64,000 bases of DNA. Origin: Aeromonas encheleia. Its GTDB lineage: Bacteria > Pseudomonadota > Gammaproteobacteria > Enterobacterales > Aeromonadaceae. Every line of letters begins with the position of its first letter. Within the stretch, counting starts at the first letter, position 1. Where the stretch lies: the NCBI RefSeq assembly GCF_900637545.1, contig NZ_LR134376.1, positions 1,259,001 to 1,323,000 on the forward strand, written 5' to 3'. Of this stretch, positions 8,979 through 17,389 are shown in pieces. The notes beneath the pieces are model-generated. The model was not told the origin of the DNA. It did no database searches and was given only the letters and a program-made list of their open reading frames with translations. A program made the translations under genes and the position numbers.

Positions 8979-9889
8979 GCTGTCTTCTCCTGAGCGGCGG
9001 TGACGGGAACGGGGGCGGCCAGTTTCTTCCAGCGACGGAGGCCCTTGTGGGAACGCAGCTGCGGGTTGGCTATCTCGTCGATGGCGAAGTTGAGCATGGC
9101 GAGGCCGGCGCCCAGGATGGCGATGGCGAAGCAGGGGGCCAGGATCTCCCACCAGGCGCCCACCAGGATGGCGCTCGAGGTCTGGGCGTTGTAGAGCATG
9201 ATGCCCCAGCTGACCACGGTCGGATCGCCGAGCCCCAGGAACTCCAGGGTCGCCTCGGTGACGATGGCGTAGATGATGGAGCCGATGAAGCTCACCCCTA
9301 TGATGGAGATGAGGTTAGGCAGTATCTCCACCAGGATGATGCGCCAGGCCGGCTCCCCCAGTACCTCGGCGGCGATGACGAACTCTTTTTCCCGCAGCGC
9401 CAGGGTCTGGGCGCGGATGACGCGGGCGCCATAGGCCCAGGAGGTGAGCCCTATGATGAGGGCTATCACCATGGGGGAGGCCTCCCCGATGAAGCTCGCC
9501 AGTACCAGCAGTAGCGGTAGCCCCGGGATCACCAGCATGACGTTCATCAGGAAGGTGAGGCACTCGTCGATCACGCCGCCGAAGTAACCGGCGGTGATGC
9601 CGATGCTGATGGCCAGGGCACAGACCAGCAGGCCGGCCCCGAAGCCCACCAGCAGCGAGATGCGGGCGCCATGGGTGAACTGGGACCAGAGATCGTGGCC
9701 CATGCGGTTGGAGCCCATCACCAGCTCCATGCTGGGGGGCTGGTGGGGGCGGGCGACCCGCTTGGTCGGCTCGTTGCTGGCGAGCAGCGGGGCAAACAGC
9801 GCCATCAGCACGAAGGTGACCACGATGGCGAGACCGAAGGCGGCTTTCTTGTTGCCCAGCAGGATCTTGAGGATGGTCGGCATGCGCAT
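8975..9889 (-). CDS. ABC transporter permease, DppC-like
   Basis: This 304-residue inner-membrane permease has six predicted hydrophobic segments and the EAA-type coupling loop around AAEVLGEPAWRIILVEILPN. The N-terminal segment KKAAFGLAIVVTFVLMALFAPLL is the first membrane helix, followed by a periplasmic stretch with the GSNRMGHDLWSQ motif typical of DppC/OppC. GGAGG lies 8 nt before ATG 9889. It starts one base after the stop of the partner permease and ends in an ATGA overlap with the ATPase gene. It forms the translocation channel for chitooligosaccharides with the DppB-like subunit. Confidence 0.9.
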   Translation of the reverse strand: MRMPTILKILLGNKKAAFGLAIVVTFVLMALFAPLLASNEPTKRVARPHQPPSMELVMGSNRMGHDLWSQFTHGARISLLVGFGAGLLVCALAISIGITAGYFGGVIDECLTFLMNVMLVIPGLPLLLVLASFIGEASPMVIALIIGLTSWAYGARVIRAQTLALREKEFVIAAEVLGEPAWRIILVEILPNLISIIGVSFIGSIIYAIVTEATLEFLGLGDPTVVSWGIMLYNAQTSSAILVGAWWEILAPCFAIAILGAGLAMLNFAIDEIANPQLRSHKGLRRWKKLAAPVPVTAAQEKTA

Positions 9890-9890
9890 C

Positions 9891-10874
9891 TTATTTGCCT
9901 CCTGTACGCAGACGGGGATCCAGGAAGACGTAGAGCATGTCGGCCAGGAAGTTAAAACTGAGCATGGTGATGGTCATGATGAGCAGCTGCCCCTGGATCA
10001 GCGGGTAGTCGCGCGCCAGTATGCCCTGATAGAGCGTCAGCCCCAGACCCGGGTAGTTGAAGATGACCTCGGTGATGAGGGAGCCGCCGATGACGAAGCC
10101 GAGCGCCATGGAGAGCGCGGTGACGCTGGGCAGCACGGCGTTGCGGGCGCCGTAGTTGAAGATGACCCTGTTGTTGGAGAGTCCCTTGGCCTTGGCCATG
10201 GTGATGTAGTCCTCCCCCAGCAGGTTGATCATGTTGTTGCGCATGGTGATGAGGAAGCCGCCGATCTGCACCAGGGCCAGGGTGCCGACCGGCATGATGG
10301 CGTGCAGCATGATGCTCTTGATGTGCTCCCAGCCGAAGTCGGCCTTGATCTCCGGGCTGTAGGCGTAGCCGATGGGTAACCAGCCGAGGCTGACCCCGAA
10401 CAGGAACAGGGCGAGCAGGGAGACCACCACCGGCGGTATGGCCTGCATCACCAGAGTGAGCGGCGAGAGGATGCTGTCCATGCGTCCCCCCCGATACCAG
10501 GCGGCGAAGATGCCGACGATGGAACCGATGGAGAAGCTGATGATGGTGGAGGTGCCCACCAGGAACAGGGTCCAGCCGATGGCGCGACCGAGCACGTCGG
10601 CGACCGGTTGTGGGTAATAACGCACCGAGGTGCCGAGATCCCAGGTGAAGACGCTCTTCACATAGGCGAGAAACTGGGTGCTGATAGGGCCGTCAACGAA
10701 CCCGAAGGTGGCTTTGAGGGCTTCCAGGGCGGCGGGTTCCATCATGGCGCCGGCCCGAGCAAACATGACGGAGACGGGATCCCCTGGCATGGCTCTGGGT
10801 AGCAGGAAGTTGATGGTGGCGGCCACCAGGAAGGCGACCAGATAGAAGGAGAAACGTCTCAGTATAAATCCCAT
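9891..10874 (-). CDS. ABC transporter permease, DppB-like
   Basis: This 327-residue permease begins MGFILRRFSFYLVAFLVAA, a typical DppB/OppB first membrane helix, and contains the coupling-loop region YITMAKAKGLSNNRVIFNYG. ATG 10874 was chosen over an in-frame upstream ATG because AAGGT lies 8 nt before it and the family N-terminus starts there. It is the first membrane component after the binding-protein gene, separated from it by a GC-rich hairpin. That arrangement usually lets the binding protein be made in excess over the membrane subunits. Confidence 0.9.
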   Translation of the reverse strand: MGFILRRFSFYLVAFLVAATINFLLPRAMPGDPVSVMFARAGAMMEPAALEALKATFGFVDGPISTQFLAYVKSVFTWDLGTSVRYYPQPVADVLGRAIGWTLFLVGTSTIISFSIGSIVGIFAAWYRGGRMDSILSPLTLVMQAIPPVVVSLLALFLFGVSLGWLPIGYAYSPEIKADFGWEHIKSIMLHAIMPVGTLALVQIGGFLITMRNNMINLLGEDYITMAKAKGLSNNRVIFNYGARNAVLPSVTALSMALGFVIGGSLITEVIFNYPGLGLTLYQGILARDYPLIQGQLLIMTITMLSFNFLADMLYVFLDPRLRTGGK

Positions 10875-10965
10875 GGTGATACCTTTTACTGCAAGCCTGC
10901 CCCGCGCCGGGCAAAGCTCCCCCAACCCCGAGCGATACGGGGGATGGAAGACATGGCGGGGAAGA

Positions 10966-10984
10966 GGGCCCCCCGCAGGGGGCC
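10966..10984 (-). other. GC-rich intercistronic hairpin after the binding-protein gene
   Basis: GGCCCCC-TGCG-GGGGGCC forms a strong 7-bp stem directly after the binding-protein stop. There is no T-run. Such hairpins typically protect the upstream message and cause partial read-through, giving more binding protein than permease. Confidence 0.5.
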
Positions 10985-10991
10985 GAGGTGG

Positions 10992-12677
10992 TTAGCTGTT
11001 TGGCTTGAGTGACAACACGTGCAGCAGACGCTCCGGGGTATCCGGGTGGAGCTGCGGCTTGGCGACCGGGTTGTCGGCACTGAACCAGCCATTGAAGCGC
11101 TTGGTGCTGTATTCGTACCAGGTCGGGTTGTTGAACACCGGGATGATGGTCTGGTTGGCGCCGACCCGCTCCTGGATGGCGAACATGATCTCCTTCTGCT
11201 TGGCCGCATCGGCGGTCTGGGTGAAGTCATCGATCAGCTTGTCGAGGGCCGGATCCTTGTAGCGTGGCGCCGCGAAGCGGTTGCCGCGCTCACCCATGTT
11301 GCGGGAGTGGAAGGCGGTCTCGAAGTACTTGTGCGGGTTGGCACCGGCAAAGTAACCCTGCAGGGCGACGTCGAAGTCACCGGTGATCAGGTTCTCGGTC
11401 CAGACGGTGGCTTCCGGGGTGGAGGTCTTGGCGTTCAGGCCGAGCGCCTGCAGGCCTTCGACCCCGATCTGGACTGTGTTGACCCAGTCGGTCCAGCCGT
11501 TTGGTACCAGCACCTTGAACTCGATCTTCTTGCAGCTCGGGGTGTCGAGGAACTTGTCGCCGTCACAGTCCTTGTAGCCGGCCTGTTTCAGCAGTGCCTT
11601 GGCACCTTCCAGGTCGAACTTGTTGAACTGGCCGTATTTCTTCTCGACATCCGGGTTGTCCCAGGAGGCGAACGCCTTGCCCAGACCAGACGGGTATTCG
11701 TTGACGGTCGGGTAGCCGTAGCCCGCGATGTCCACCATGGACTGGCGGTCCATCGCCATGGAGAAGGCGCGGCGGAAGTTGATGTCGTTGAAGGCTTCGT
11801 GGTTGCCCGGGTTCTTGCTCTGGAAGTTGACGTTGAACGCCACTGTGCCGGAGGCGGGGAACCAGTACTTGTTGTTCTTCGGATCGTTGCCGACGTAGAG
11901 GCGCTCGATGTCCGGCACGAAGGAACCGAACCAGTCCACGTCACCCTTCATCACCGCGGCCAGTACCTGGTCGTTGGTGGCCATCTGCGGCATGCGGATG
12001 CAGTCGATGGCGAGGTTGGCGTTGTCCCAGTAGTGCGGGTTGCGGCACTGGGTGTAGAGCTGGGCGGAGAAGTTGTCCACCTCGGTGAAGGGGCCTGTAC
12101 CGACCGGCTTGTCGTTGGTGAAGGCCACCGGATCCTTGACGGACTTCCACTGGTGCTCGGGCACTATGGGCACCAGCACGATGTCGTTCACCACGTTGGT
12201 GTTGACCTCGGTCAGGTCGAACTTGATCTTGTGTTCACCCAGCTTCTCGATGCTCTTGATCTGAGTCCAGATGGAGCGCTCATCCAGCGCCTTGTTGGCC
12301 TTGACCAGGTTGAAGGAGAAGATGACGTCGTCGGCGGTGAAGGCTTCACCATCGGACCATTTGACCCCGTCGCGCAGATCGAAGGTGACCGACTTCAAGT
12401 CATCGCTGAAGGCGTAGTTGGTGGCCAGACGATAGACGGGTTTGCCACCCTGCATATCGTTGAAGATCACCAGCGGCTCATAGATGAAGTGACGGGTGGT
12501 GTGCAGCAGACCGGCCTGCAGGAAGGGGTTGAAGTTTTTAACCCATGCGGTTTCCTGTTGCGCGACCAGGGTCAGCACCGTCTTGTTCTCGGCGGCCATG
12601 GCGGTGCCGGCGGCACCGGCGAGCATCAGGGTCCCCAGCATGACTGAGGTAGCGATTTTGGATACTTTGGCAAGCAT
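10992..12677 (-). CDS. Periplasmic chitooligosaccharide-binding protein, SBP family 5
   Basis: This 561-residue extracellular solute-binding protein of the peptide/nickel family 5 has a clear signal peptide ending AMA before AENKTVLTL. The family-5 signature region lies in residues about 75-130 (NYAFSDDLKSVTFDLRDGVK, then WSDGEAFTADDV). The order with the following transporter, GH9, kinase and GH20 genes matches the Vibrio chitin oligosaccharide-binding protein, which besides capturing (GlcNAc)n represses the sensor kinase ChiS there. No chiS is seen in this window. The start ATG 12677 is preceded by AGAAAGGACAAAAT. It is the first gene of the operon, so the promoter must lie in the AT-rich region upstream. 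Confidence 0.88.
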   Translation of the reverse strand: MLAKVSKIATSVMLGTLMLAGAAGTAMAAENKTVLTLVAQQETAWVKNFNPFLQAGLLHTTRHFIYEPLVIFNDMQGGKPVYRLATNYAFSDDLKSVTFDLRDGVKWSDGEAFTADDVIFSFNLVKANKALDERSIWTQIKSIEKLGEHKIKFDLTEVNTNVVNDIVLVPIVPEHQWKSVKDPVAFTNDKPVGTGPFTEVDNFSAQLYTQCRNPHYWDNANLAIDCIRMPQMATNDQVLAAVMKGDVDWFGSFVPDIERLYVGNDPKNNKYWFPASGTVAFNVNFQSKNPGNHEAFNDINFRRAFSMAMDRQSMVDIAGYGYPTVNEYPSGLGKAFASWDNPDVEKKYGQFNKFDLEGAKALLKQAGYKDCDGDKFLDTPSCKKIEFKVLVPNGWTDWVNTVQIGVEGLQALGLNAKTSTPEATVWTENLITGDFDVALQGYFAGANPHKYFETAFHSRNMGERGNRFAAPRYKDPALDKLIDDFTQTADAAKQKEIMFAIQERVGANQTIIPVFNNPTWYEYSTKRFNGWFSADNPVAKPQLHPDTPERLLHVLSLKPNS

Positions 12678-13187
12678 ATTTTGTCCTTTCTTATTGGTCT
12701 TCCATGTTTGGAATGGAGCGCCGAGATCGCATGCTTGGATATCGGCCCTCTATGTTGGTCAGGTTTTGCACCCTTGTAGTTGTGTCATCCAACGCCCTTA
12801 GAAAAGCAGAATTAACAGGAAAACAACAACTCTTCATTTCGTCGATATCGTAAAAACTCGAGCCGCCTCGTCATTATCGTCAATTTATATTTTTAAACCT
12901 TTAAAATTATATAGTTACATTAATTCTCAGGAAACACCAAGTCACCCTTTATGACAGTTCGAAGACGATACTGTGAACTGGATCGTGCTCGATTTTTATC
13001 CTGGCGGCTGGCTTTTTTTTGTACTTGAAACAAGAGGCGGGTATTCGGTCGAGGACGTGATCGGGCTCACCGAGGCGAAGCTTGTGCCGGCAGGGGAGGA
13101 AAAGAGCGCAGCCGCCGCTGGCTTGGCTCCGGATCCTGCCGGCGCCATGCTCCTGTTTCTTGGTTATGGCGCCAGAAATAACAGGCA
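12678..13187. other. AT-rich intergenic region upstream of the chitooligosaccharide operon
   Basis: This 510-bp gap between the binding-protein start and the rimO terminator contains no convincing gene. The part at about 12,800-12,960 is strikingly AT-rich compared with the surroundings and should hold the operon promoter read to the left, but no -35/-10 pair stands out enough to call. A half-match to a CRP site (TGTGAACTGGATCGTG near 12,972) is too weak to list separately. A 79-codon open frame on the minus strand (12,949-13,188) has no ribosome-binding site or family features. Confidence 0.5.
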
Positions 13188-13188
13188 T

Positions 13189-13219
13189 AAAAAAAGCCAG
13201 TCGGCGTGCGCCGACTGGC
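13189..13219 (-). terminator. Rho-independent terminator of rimO
   Basis: On the minus strand GCCAGTCGGC-GCAC-GCCGACTGGC is followed by seven T residues, 45 bp after the rimO stop. It is a perfect 10-bp stem and a textbook terminator. Confidence 0.95.
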
Positions 13220-13264
13220 TTCTCGTGGGCACCGGCATGGCCGGCATCCTGGCTGTGGCAGGGC

Positions 13265-14593
13265 TTAGCCTACCAGGCTGGCCCACAGATCGTATTCGTC
13301 CGCCTCATCGATGCGGACCTTGACCAGGTCGCCGGGCTTGAGGCCGGTCTCGCCGTTCAGATAGACCAGGCCGTCGATCTCGGGGGCATCGGCGAAGGAG
13401 CGGCCGGTGGCACCCTCTTCGTCCACCTCGTCGATCAGCACCAGCATCTCCTGGCCGACCTTGCGGGCCAGCTTGCGGATGGAGACCCGCTGTTGCAGCT
13501 CCATGAAGCGCTGGAAACGCTCTTCCTGAACGTCTTCCGCTACCGGATCCGGCAGCTCGTTGGCCTTGGCGCCTTCCACCGGGCTGTATTTGAAGCAGCC
13601 GACCCGGTCCAGCTCCGCCTTGTCGATGAAGTCCAGCAGCATCTGGAACTCTTCTTCGGTCTCGCCGGGGAAGCCGACGATGAAGGTGGAACGCAGGGTG
13701 ATCTCGGGGCAGATCTCGCGCCACTTCTGGATGCGCTCCAGGGTGCGCTCGACGGTGCCGGGGCGCTTCATCAGCTTCAGGATGCGCGGGCTGGCATGCT
13801 GCAGCGGGATGTCGAGGTAGGGCAGCACCTTGCCATCGCGCATCAGCGGGATGACGTCATCCACGTGCGGGTACGGATAGACGTAGTGCAGGCGTACCCA
13901 GATGTCGAGCTTGGCCAGCTCCTCGCACAGGGCCACCATGCTGGTCTTGACCGGCATGCCGTCGTAGAAACCGGTGCGGTGCTTGACGTCCACACCGTAG
14001 GCGGAGGTGTCCTGGGAGATCACCAGGATCTCCTTCACGCCGGCTTCTTTCAGGCGCTTGGCCTCGGCCAGCACCTCGCCGATGGGGCGGCTCACCAGAT
14101 CCCCGCGCATGGAGGGGATGATGCAGAAGGTGCAGCGGTGGTTGCAGCCTTCGGAGATCTTGAGGTAGGCGTAGTGACGGGGGGTCAGCTTGACGCCGTG
14201 GGCCGGCACCAGGCTGGTGAAGGGGTTGTGATCCGGCTTGGCCACGTATTTGTGGACGTGACCCAGCACCTCTTCGTAGGCGTGGGGGCCGGTGATCTCG
14301 AGCACCTTGGGGTGGATCTCGCGGATCTGGTTCTCTTTGGCGCCGAGGCAACCGGTGACTATCACCTTGCCGTTCTCGGCGAGGGCCTCGCCGATGGCTT
14401 CCAGAGACTCCTGTACCGCGCTGTCGATGAAACCGCAGGTGTTGACCACTACCAGTTCCGCATCGTCATAGCTGGGCACCACGTCGTACCCTTCGGTACG
14501 CAGCTGGGTCAGGATGCGCTCGGAATCGACCAGGTTTTTGGGGCAACCCAAGGAGACGAATCCTACTTTGGGGGCCTGTTTTATGTTGGACAT
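13265..14593 (-). CDS. rimO: Ribosomal protein S12 methylthiotransferase RimO
   Basis: This 442-residue radical-SAM enzyme adds a methylthio group to the conserved Asp of ribosomal protein S12. The N-terminal UPF0004 domain supplies the Cys ligands of the auxiliary cluster ([26 protein letters not shown]). The radical-SAM motif is CNHRCTFC in [18 protein letters not shown], and a C-terminal TRAM domain follows. S12-specific RimO is told from MiaB by [10 protein letters not shown] and the overall length. Start ATG 14593 begins [16 protein letters not shown]. The gene stands alone with its own terminator, and the ribosome-binding site is weak. Confidence 0.96.
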   Translation of the reverse strand: MSNIKQAPKVGFVSLGCPKNLVDSERILTQLRTEGYDVVPSYDDAELVVVNTCGFIDSAVQESLEAIGEALAENGKVIVTGCLGAKENQIREIHPKVLEITGPHAYEEVLGHVHKYVAKPDHNPFTSLVPAHGVKLTPRHYAYLKISEGCNHRCTFCIIPSMRGDLVSRPIGEVLAEAKRLKEAGVKEILVISQDTSAYGVDVKHRTGFYDGMPVKTSMVALCEELAKLDIWVRLHYVYPYPHVDDVIPLMRDGKVLPYLDIPLQHASPRILKLMKRPGTVERTLERIQKWREICPEITLRSTFIVGFPGETEEEFQMLLDFIDKAELDRVGCFKYSPVEGAKANELPDPVAEDVQEERFQRFMELQQRVSIRKLARKVGQEMLVLIDEVDEEGATGRSFADAPEIDGLVYLNGETGLKPGDLVKVRIDEADEYDLWASLVG

Positions 14594-14944
14594 CGCTCAA
14601 TCACTCTTAGGTGGCTCTCTTATAAGGGCGCGGATTTTACCGGAATGGCTAACCAAAAACTATACAGCTGGTGAAACGGAGCGGAACAATCTTTGTGGTG
14701 GTCGGCGTACTGGCGTTCGAGTGAGAGGATCCGGCCACTCATCGGGGGCGGGAATATGAAGGGGCCGCTTTTGCCTGCCGGGCACGCTGGACGGCGGGCA
14801 AGGGCCTCAGGGCTGATGGCTGCGACAGGCACAGGGGCTGGCATGGCCACGGGGTGCACTGCGATCCGATGAGGCGTTCCATGGCGACGCCAGACTGGCA
14901 TCAGCCAACCCGGGAGAGCAGGGCTGGGTATATCCACCGGCAGA
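14594..14944. other. Intergenic region between rimO and the ArsP-like permease
   Basis: About 350 bp with no supportable gene. It contains the rimO leader on the right-hand minus strand and GC-rich unstructured sequence. A 120-codon open frame on the minus strand (14,620-14,982) overlaps the hairpin after the permease gene and has no recognisable domain, so it is not called. Confidence 0.5.
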
Positions 14945-14967
14945 AAGCGGGGCCATAGGCCCCGCTT
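14945..14967 (-). terminator. Hairpin terminator after the ArsP-like permease gene
   Basis: AAGCGGGGCC-TAT-GGCCCCGCTT is a perfect 10-bp stem 19 bp after the permease stop on the minus strand. It is followed by TTTCTG, a short T-tract. Its strong stem and position support a terminator role. Confidence 0.65.
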
Positions 14968-14985
14968 GTTCAGGAATGGCACGTC

Positions 14986-16062
14986 TCAGAAGGGGAGTAA
15001 CCACTGAGTGAGGCATCCCATCAGTATGGCCATGCTCAGGATCATGGTCAGAAATGCCAGGATCATAGGGGTTCGGAATATCGACTTGAGCAGGATCACC
15101 TCGGTCAGGCTGGCGCCCGCACTGCCAATGATGAGGGACATGACGGCGCCCATGGCCATGCCTTTGTCCAGTAATACCGACGCAAGAGGGATCACCGCCT
15201 CGGCCCGGATATAGAGCGGAATGCCCACGACCGCACTGAACGGAATGGCCAGGGGATTGTCGGCCCCGGCATGGGCGGCTATCCACTCGGCAGGGATAAA
15301 GCCGTAGATAAATGACCCTATCAGCACTCCCAGCAGCAGGTAGGGCAGGACCTCTTTGAATTGCAGCCAGGCATCGGAGCGCGCCTTGGCGAATGCCGTG
15401 GGGATCACCGGCGCCTGAGTCAGGGCCGCAGTGCCGTCGGCGCCGCAGGAGATGCTCGCGGCTGCCTCTGGTTGCGGGGCGCAGCAGTATGGTGTCGTGT
15501 TGACCGGTTTGAGTGACTTGATGGAGCTGCTCGCACCGCAAGCGGCGGCCTTCATACCGGCTGACTCAGGGGTTGAGGCGCCGCCATTCGTGGCACAGCC
15601 CCCTTGCTTGGCATATTTGGGGTCTATGACGTGGCGTTCGAACCCCAGGTTGTCCAGCAGCATGCTCGCGAGCACTGAGACACCGGCTGCGATGACGGCA
15701 TACAGCAGCGTCACCTGCCAACCGAAGGTGGCCCACATCAGACCGACGATGATCGGATTGAGCAGCGGCGAGACAAACAAGAAGGTCAGGGTTGGCCCAA
15801 AACCGGCTTTGGCTGACAAGAGTCCGCGCAACATGGGGATGGTCGAGCAACTGCAGAAAGGGGTCAGCGCCCCCAGCGCCGCCGAAATCAGATAGCCCCT
15901 GCCTCTTCGTGCCCCCAGCATGGCCTGGATCTTCTCGTCGGGGAGCCTCTGGCGTATCAGGCTGACACCAGCACTGATCACCAGAAACAGCGCCGACAGC
16001 TCGACGGCCAGCAACAGAAACATCCAGGCGGACTGCGTCAGCATGGCAAACCAATCGTTCAT
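14986..16062 (-). CDS. ArsP/DUF318-type permease with a Cys-rich cytoplasmic loop
   Basis: This 358-residue membrane protein belongs to the permease family that includes ArsP, an exporter of trivalent organoarsenicals. Two bundles of about four hydrophobic segments flank a hydrophilic loop at about residues 140-225. The family signature PFCSCSTIPMLRG near residue 68 and LLNPIIVGL are present, and GIPLYIRAEAVIPLASVLLDKG opens the second half. The central loop is unusually rich in Cys (GGCATN, AAACGAS, PYCCAPQ, SISCGAD), suggesting soft-metal or metalloid binding. It is divergent from an arsR gene with two matching inverted repeats between them. Substrate is inferred; other DUF318 permeases have unknown roles. 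GAGG precedes ATG 16062. Confidence 0.75.
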   Translation of the reverse strand: MNDWFAMLTQSAWMFLLLAVELSALFLVISAGVSLIRQRLPDEKIQAMLGARRGRGYLISAALGALTPFCSCSTIPMLRGLLSAKAGFGPTLTFLFVSPLLNPIIVGLMWATFGWQVTLLYAVIAAGVSVLASMLLDNLGFERHVIDPKYAKQGGCATNGGASTPESAGMKAAACGASSSIKSLKPVNTTPYCCAPQPEAAASISCGADGTAALTQAPVIPTAFAKARSDAWLQFKEVLPYLLLGVLIGSFIYGFIPAEWIAAHAGADNPLAIPFSAVVGIPLYIRAEAVIPLASVLLDKGMAMGAVMSLIIGSAGASLTEVILLKSIFRTPMILAFLTMILSMAILMGCLTQWLLPF

Positions 16063-16090
16063 CGCAATTTTCCTCTTCTCGTCATTAAAA

Positions 16091-16118
16091 CTATATTTCT
16101 AAAATATTCGAAATATAG
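16091..16118. promoter_or_regulatory. Inverted repeat 1, probable ArsR operator
   Basis: CTATATTTC and GAAATATAG form a perfect 9-bp inverted repeat with a 10-nt spacer in the divergent region between the permease and arsR. The sister repeat at 16,129 has the same half-site and spacing, as expected for two dimer sites of one ArsR-type repressor. Confidence 0.65.
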
Positions 16119-16128
16119 AAGTGATCAA

Positions 16129-16154
16129 GATATTTCTGGTATTGTCGAAATATC
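16129..16154. promoter_or_regulatory. Inverted repeat 2, probable ArsR operator
   Basis: GATATTTC and GAAATATC form a perfect 8-bp inverted repeat with a 10-nt spacer, 38 bp from the first repeat and just upstream of the arsR ribosome-binding site. Its shared ATATTTC-N10-GAAATAT core with the first repeat supports autoregulation of arsR and control of the permease. Confidence 0.65.
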
Positions 16155-16176
16155 TGTCGAGCCGGAGTGATGCGTG

Positions 16177-16488
16177 ATGCAGTTGGAAGAGGTTGCCAAG
16201 GCGTTGAAGGAGCTGGGTCATCCCACCCGCCTGTTTATCTTCAAGCACCTGGTCAAGGCGGGTGAGCAGGGATTACCGGTGGGCGAGTTGCAAAAGCAGC
16301 TTGGGATCCCGGCCTCGACCCTGAGCCACCATGTCGCGGCGCTGGTGTCGGTGGGGTTGGTGGTGCAGATGCGGGAGAGCCGTACCCTCTACTGCGTCTC
16401 GCAATACGGGGTGCTGGAGGGGATCATCCAGTTCCTGCAGGAAGAGTGCTGCGTCAATGGTGCTCATCCGGCGACGCCGCACGCCTGA
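16177..16488 (+). CDS. arsR: ArsR/SmtB-family repressor (first)
   Basis: This 103-residue winged-helix repressor has the recognition-helix segment IPASTLSHHVAALVSVGLV and the wing MRESRTLYCVSQYG. It lacks the ELCVCDL site of Escherichia coli ArsR. Instead a Cys pair near the C-terminus (QEECCVNG) resembles the alternative C-terminal As(III) site of the Acidithiobacillus ArsR type. ATG 16177 lies 9 nt after GGAG; GTG 16174 immediately before it is also possible. It is divergent from the ArsP-like permease and probably controls that gene and itself through the paired inverted repeats. Loss of DNA binding on metalloid capture is known for the family. Confidence 0.9.
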   Translation: MQLEEVAKALKELGHPTRLFIFKHLVKAGEQGLPVGELQKQLGIPASTLSHHVAALVSVGLVVQMRESRTLYCVSQYGVLEGIIQFLQEECCVNGAHPATPHA

Positions 16489-16520
16489 TCGCGGACAGCG
16501 GCTCCTGCGGAGGAGTGGTC

Positions 16521-16554
16521 TTGATCATTTCAATAGTTCTTGTATAGTTGAAAT
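16521..16554 (+). promoter_or_regulatory. Promoter with overlapping operator for the arsR2-DA-acr3-C operon
   Basis: A -35-like TTGATC (16,521) and -10-like TATAGT (16,543) are 16 bp apart and enclose the perfect inverted repeat ATTTCAA-N14-TTGAAAT (16,527-16,554). A repressor bound there would block RNA polymerase. The half-site differs from the ATATTTC repeats at 16.1 kb, so it probably belongs to the second ArsR. Confidence 0.6.
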
Positions 16555-16578
16555 TATGAGTGTTGCAAGGGGATGAAC

Positions 16579-16956
16579 ATGAACGGCATGAACAAAGAGA
16601 CAGCCACCAGGGTCTTCGAATCGCTCTCTTCCGGCATTCGGCTGGATGTGTGGCGGCTGCTGGTGAAGGCGGGGCTGGAGGGGCGGGTGGCAGGGGAGCT
16701 GTCAAGCGAGCTCGACATCGCCCCCAATACCCTGTCGTTTCACCTCAAGGCCATGCTCAATGCCGGCCTGCTGTCGGTGGCGCAGGAGGGGCGTTTTCTG
16801 CGCTACCGCGCCAACATTCCCCTGATGCTGGACCTGATCGGTTATCTCACCGAGGAGTGCTGCGCCGGCCACCCCGAGGCGTGCGGCATGATGCGCGCCG
16901 AGTCCGCCTGCTCTCCCCATGTTCTGCCCGCGCAGCCCTGCTGCAACAAGGAGTAA
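16579..16956 (+). CDS. arsR: ArsR/SmtB-family repressor (second), Cys-rich tail
   Basis: This 125-residue winged-helix regulator has recognition helix segment IAPNTLSFHLKAMLNAGLL and wing QEGRFLRYRAN. As in the first ArsR, As-binding Cys residues are at the C-terminal end (TEECCAGHPEACG), and a further tail adds SACS and PCCNKE, making it unusually Cys-rich. ATG 16579 was preferred to ATG 16573 because AAGGGG sits 6 nt before it. It heads the arsD-arsA-acr3-arsC operon and is preceded by its own operator-like inverted repeat. The two repressors share family and sensor design but probably recognise different DNA half-sites. Confidence 0.9.
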   Translation: MNGMNKETATRVFESLSSGIRLDVWRLLVKAGLEGRVAGELSSELDIAPNTLSFHLKAMLNAGLLSVAQEGRFLRYRANIPLMLDLIGYLTEECCAGHPEACGMMRAESACSPHVLPAQPCCNKE

Positions 16957-16960
16957 TGCC

Positions 16961-17329
16961 ATGTCAGCCATTCAGATTTTTGATCCCGCTCTCTGCTGCT
17001 CCAGCGGTGTCTGCGGTACCCAGGTCGAGCAGGCGCTGGTCACCTTTGCCGCCGATGTGGCCTGGGCCAAGGAGCAGGGGGTTGTCATCGAGCGCTTCAA
17101 TCTGGCGCAGCAGCCGATGCAGTTTGCCGAGACGCCGGCCGTCAGCGTCTTTCTGACCCACGCCGGGGAGGAGGGGCTGCCGCTGGTGCTGGTGGAAGGG
17201 CAGGTAGTGCTGACCGGCCGCTATCCGAGCCGCAGCGAGCTGGCCCGCTATGCGGGTCTGCCCGCGCCGCAGGCGGCCATCAAGGGGATCGTCAAGGGTG
17301 ATTGCTACTCCGGCAGCGGTTGCTGCTGA
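16961..17329 (+). CDS. arsD: Arsenite metallochaperone ArsD
   Basis: This 122-residue protein delivers As(III) to the ArsA ATPase. The N-terminal pair and third Cys are visible in DPALCCSSGVCG (Cys12, Cys13 and Cys18 in well-studied ArsD), and a C-terminal Cys cluster (GDCYSGSGCC) is also kept. The start ATG 16961 is preceded by AAGGAG within the end of arsR2, four bases after its stop. It lies directly before arsA, the usual arrangement for chaperone and client. ArsD is also reported as a weak secondary repressor in some plasmid operons. Confidence 0.95.
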   Translation: MSAIQIFDPALCCSSGVCGTQVEQALVTFAADVAWAKEQGVVIERFNLAQQPMQFAETPAVSVFLTHAGEEGLPLVLVEGQVVLTGRYPSRSELARYAGLPAPQAAIKGIVKGDCYSGSGCC

Positions 17330-17389
17330 TCCCCTGCGTCAACCCAGATAGCCCTGCCGGGCTCGCCACTCTGTCGACAGGAGTTCGTC

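Noticed and set aside
12972..12987. TGTGAACTGGATCGTG as a CRP site for the chitin operon
   Set aside because: Only one half-site fits; the other half lacks TCACA.
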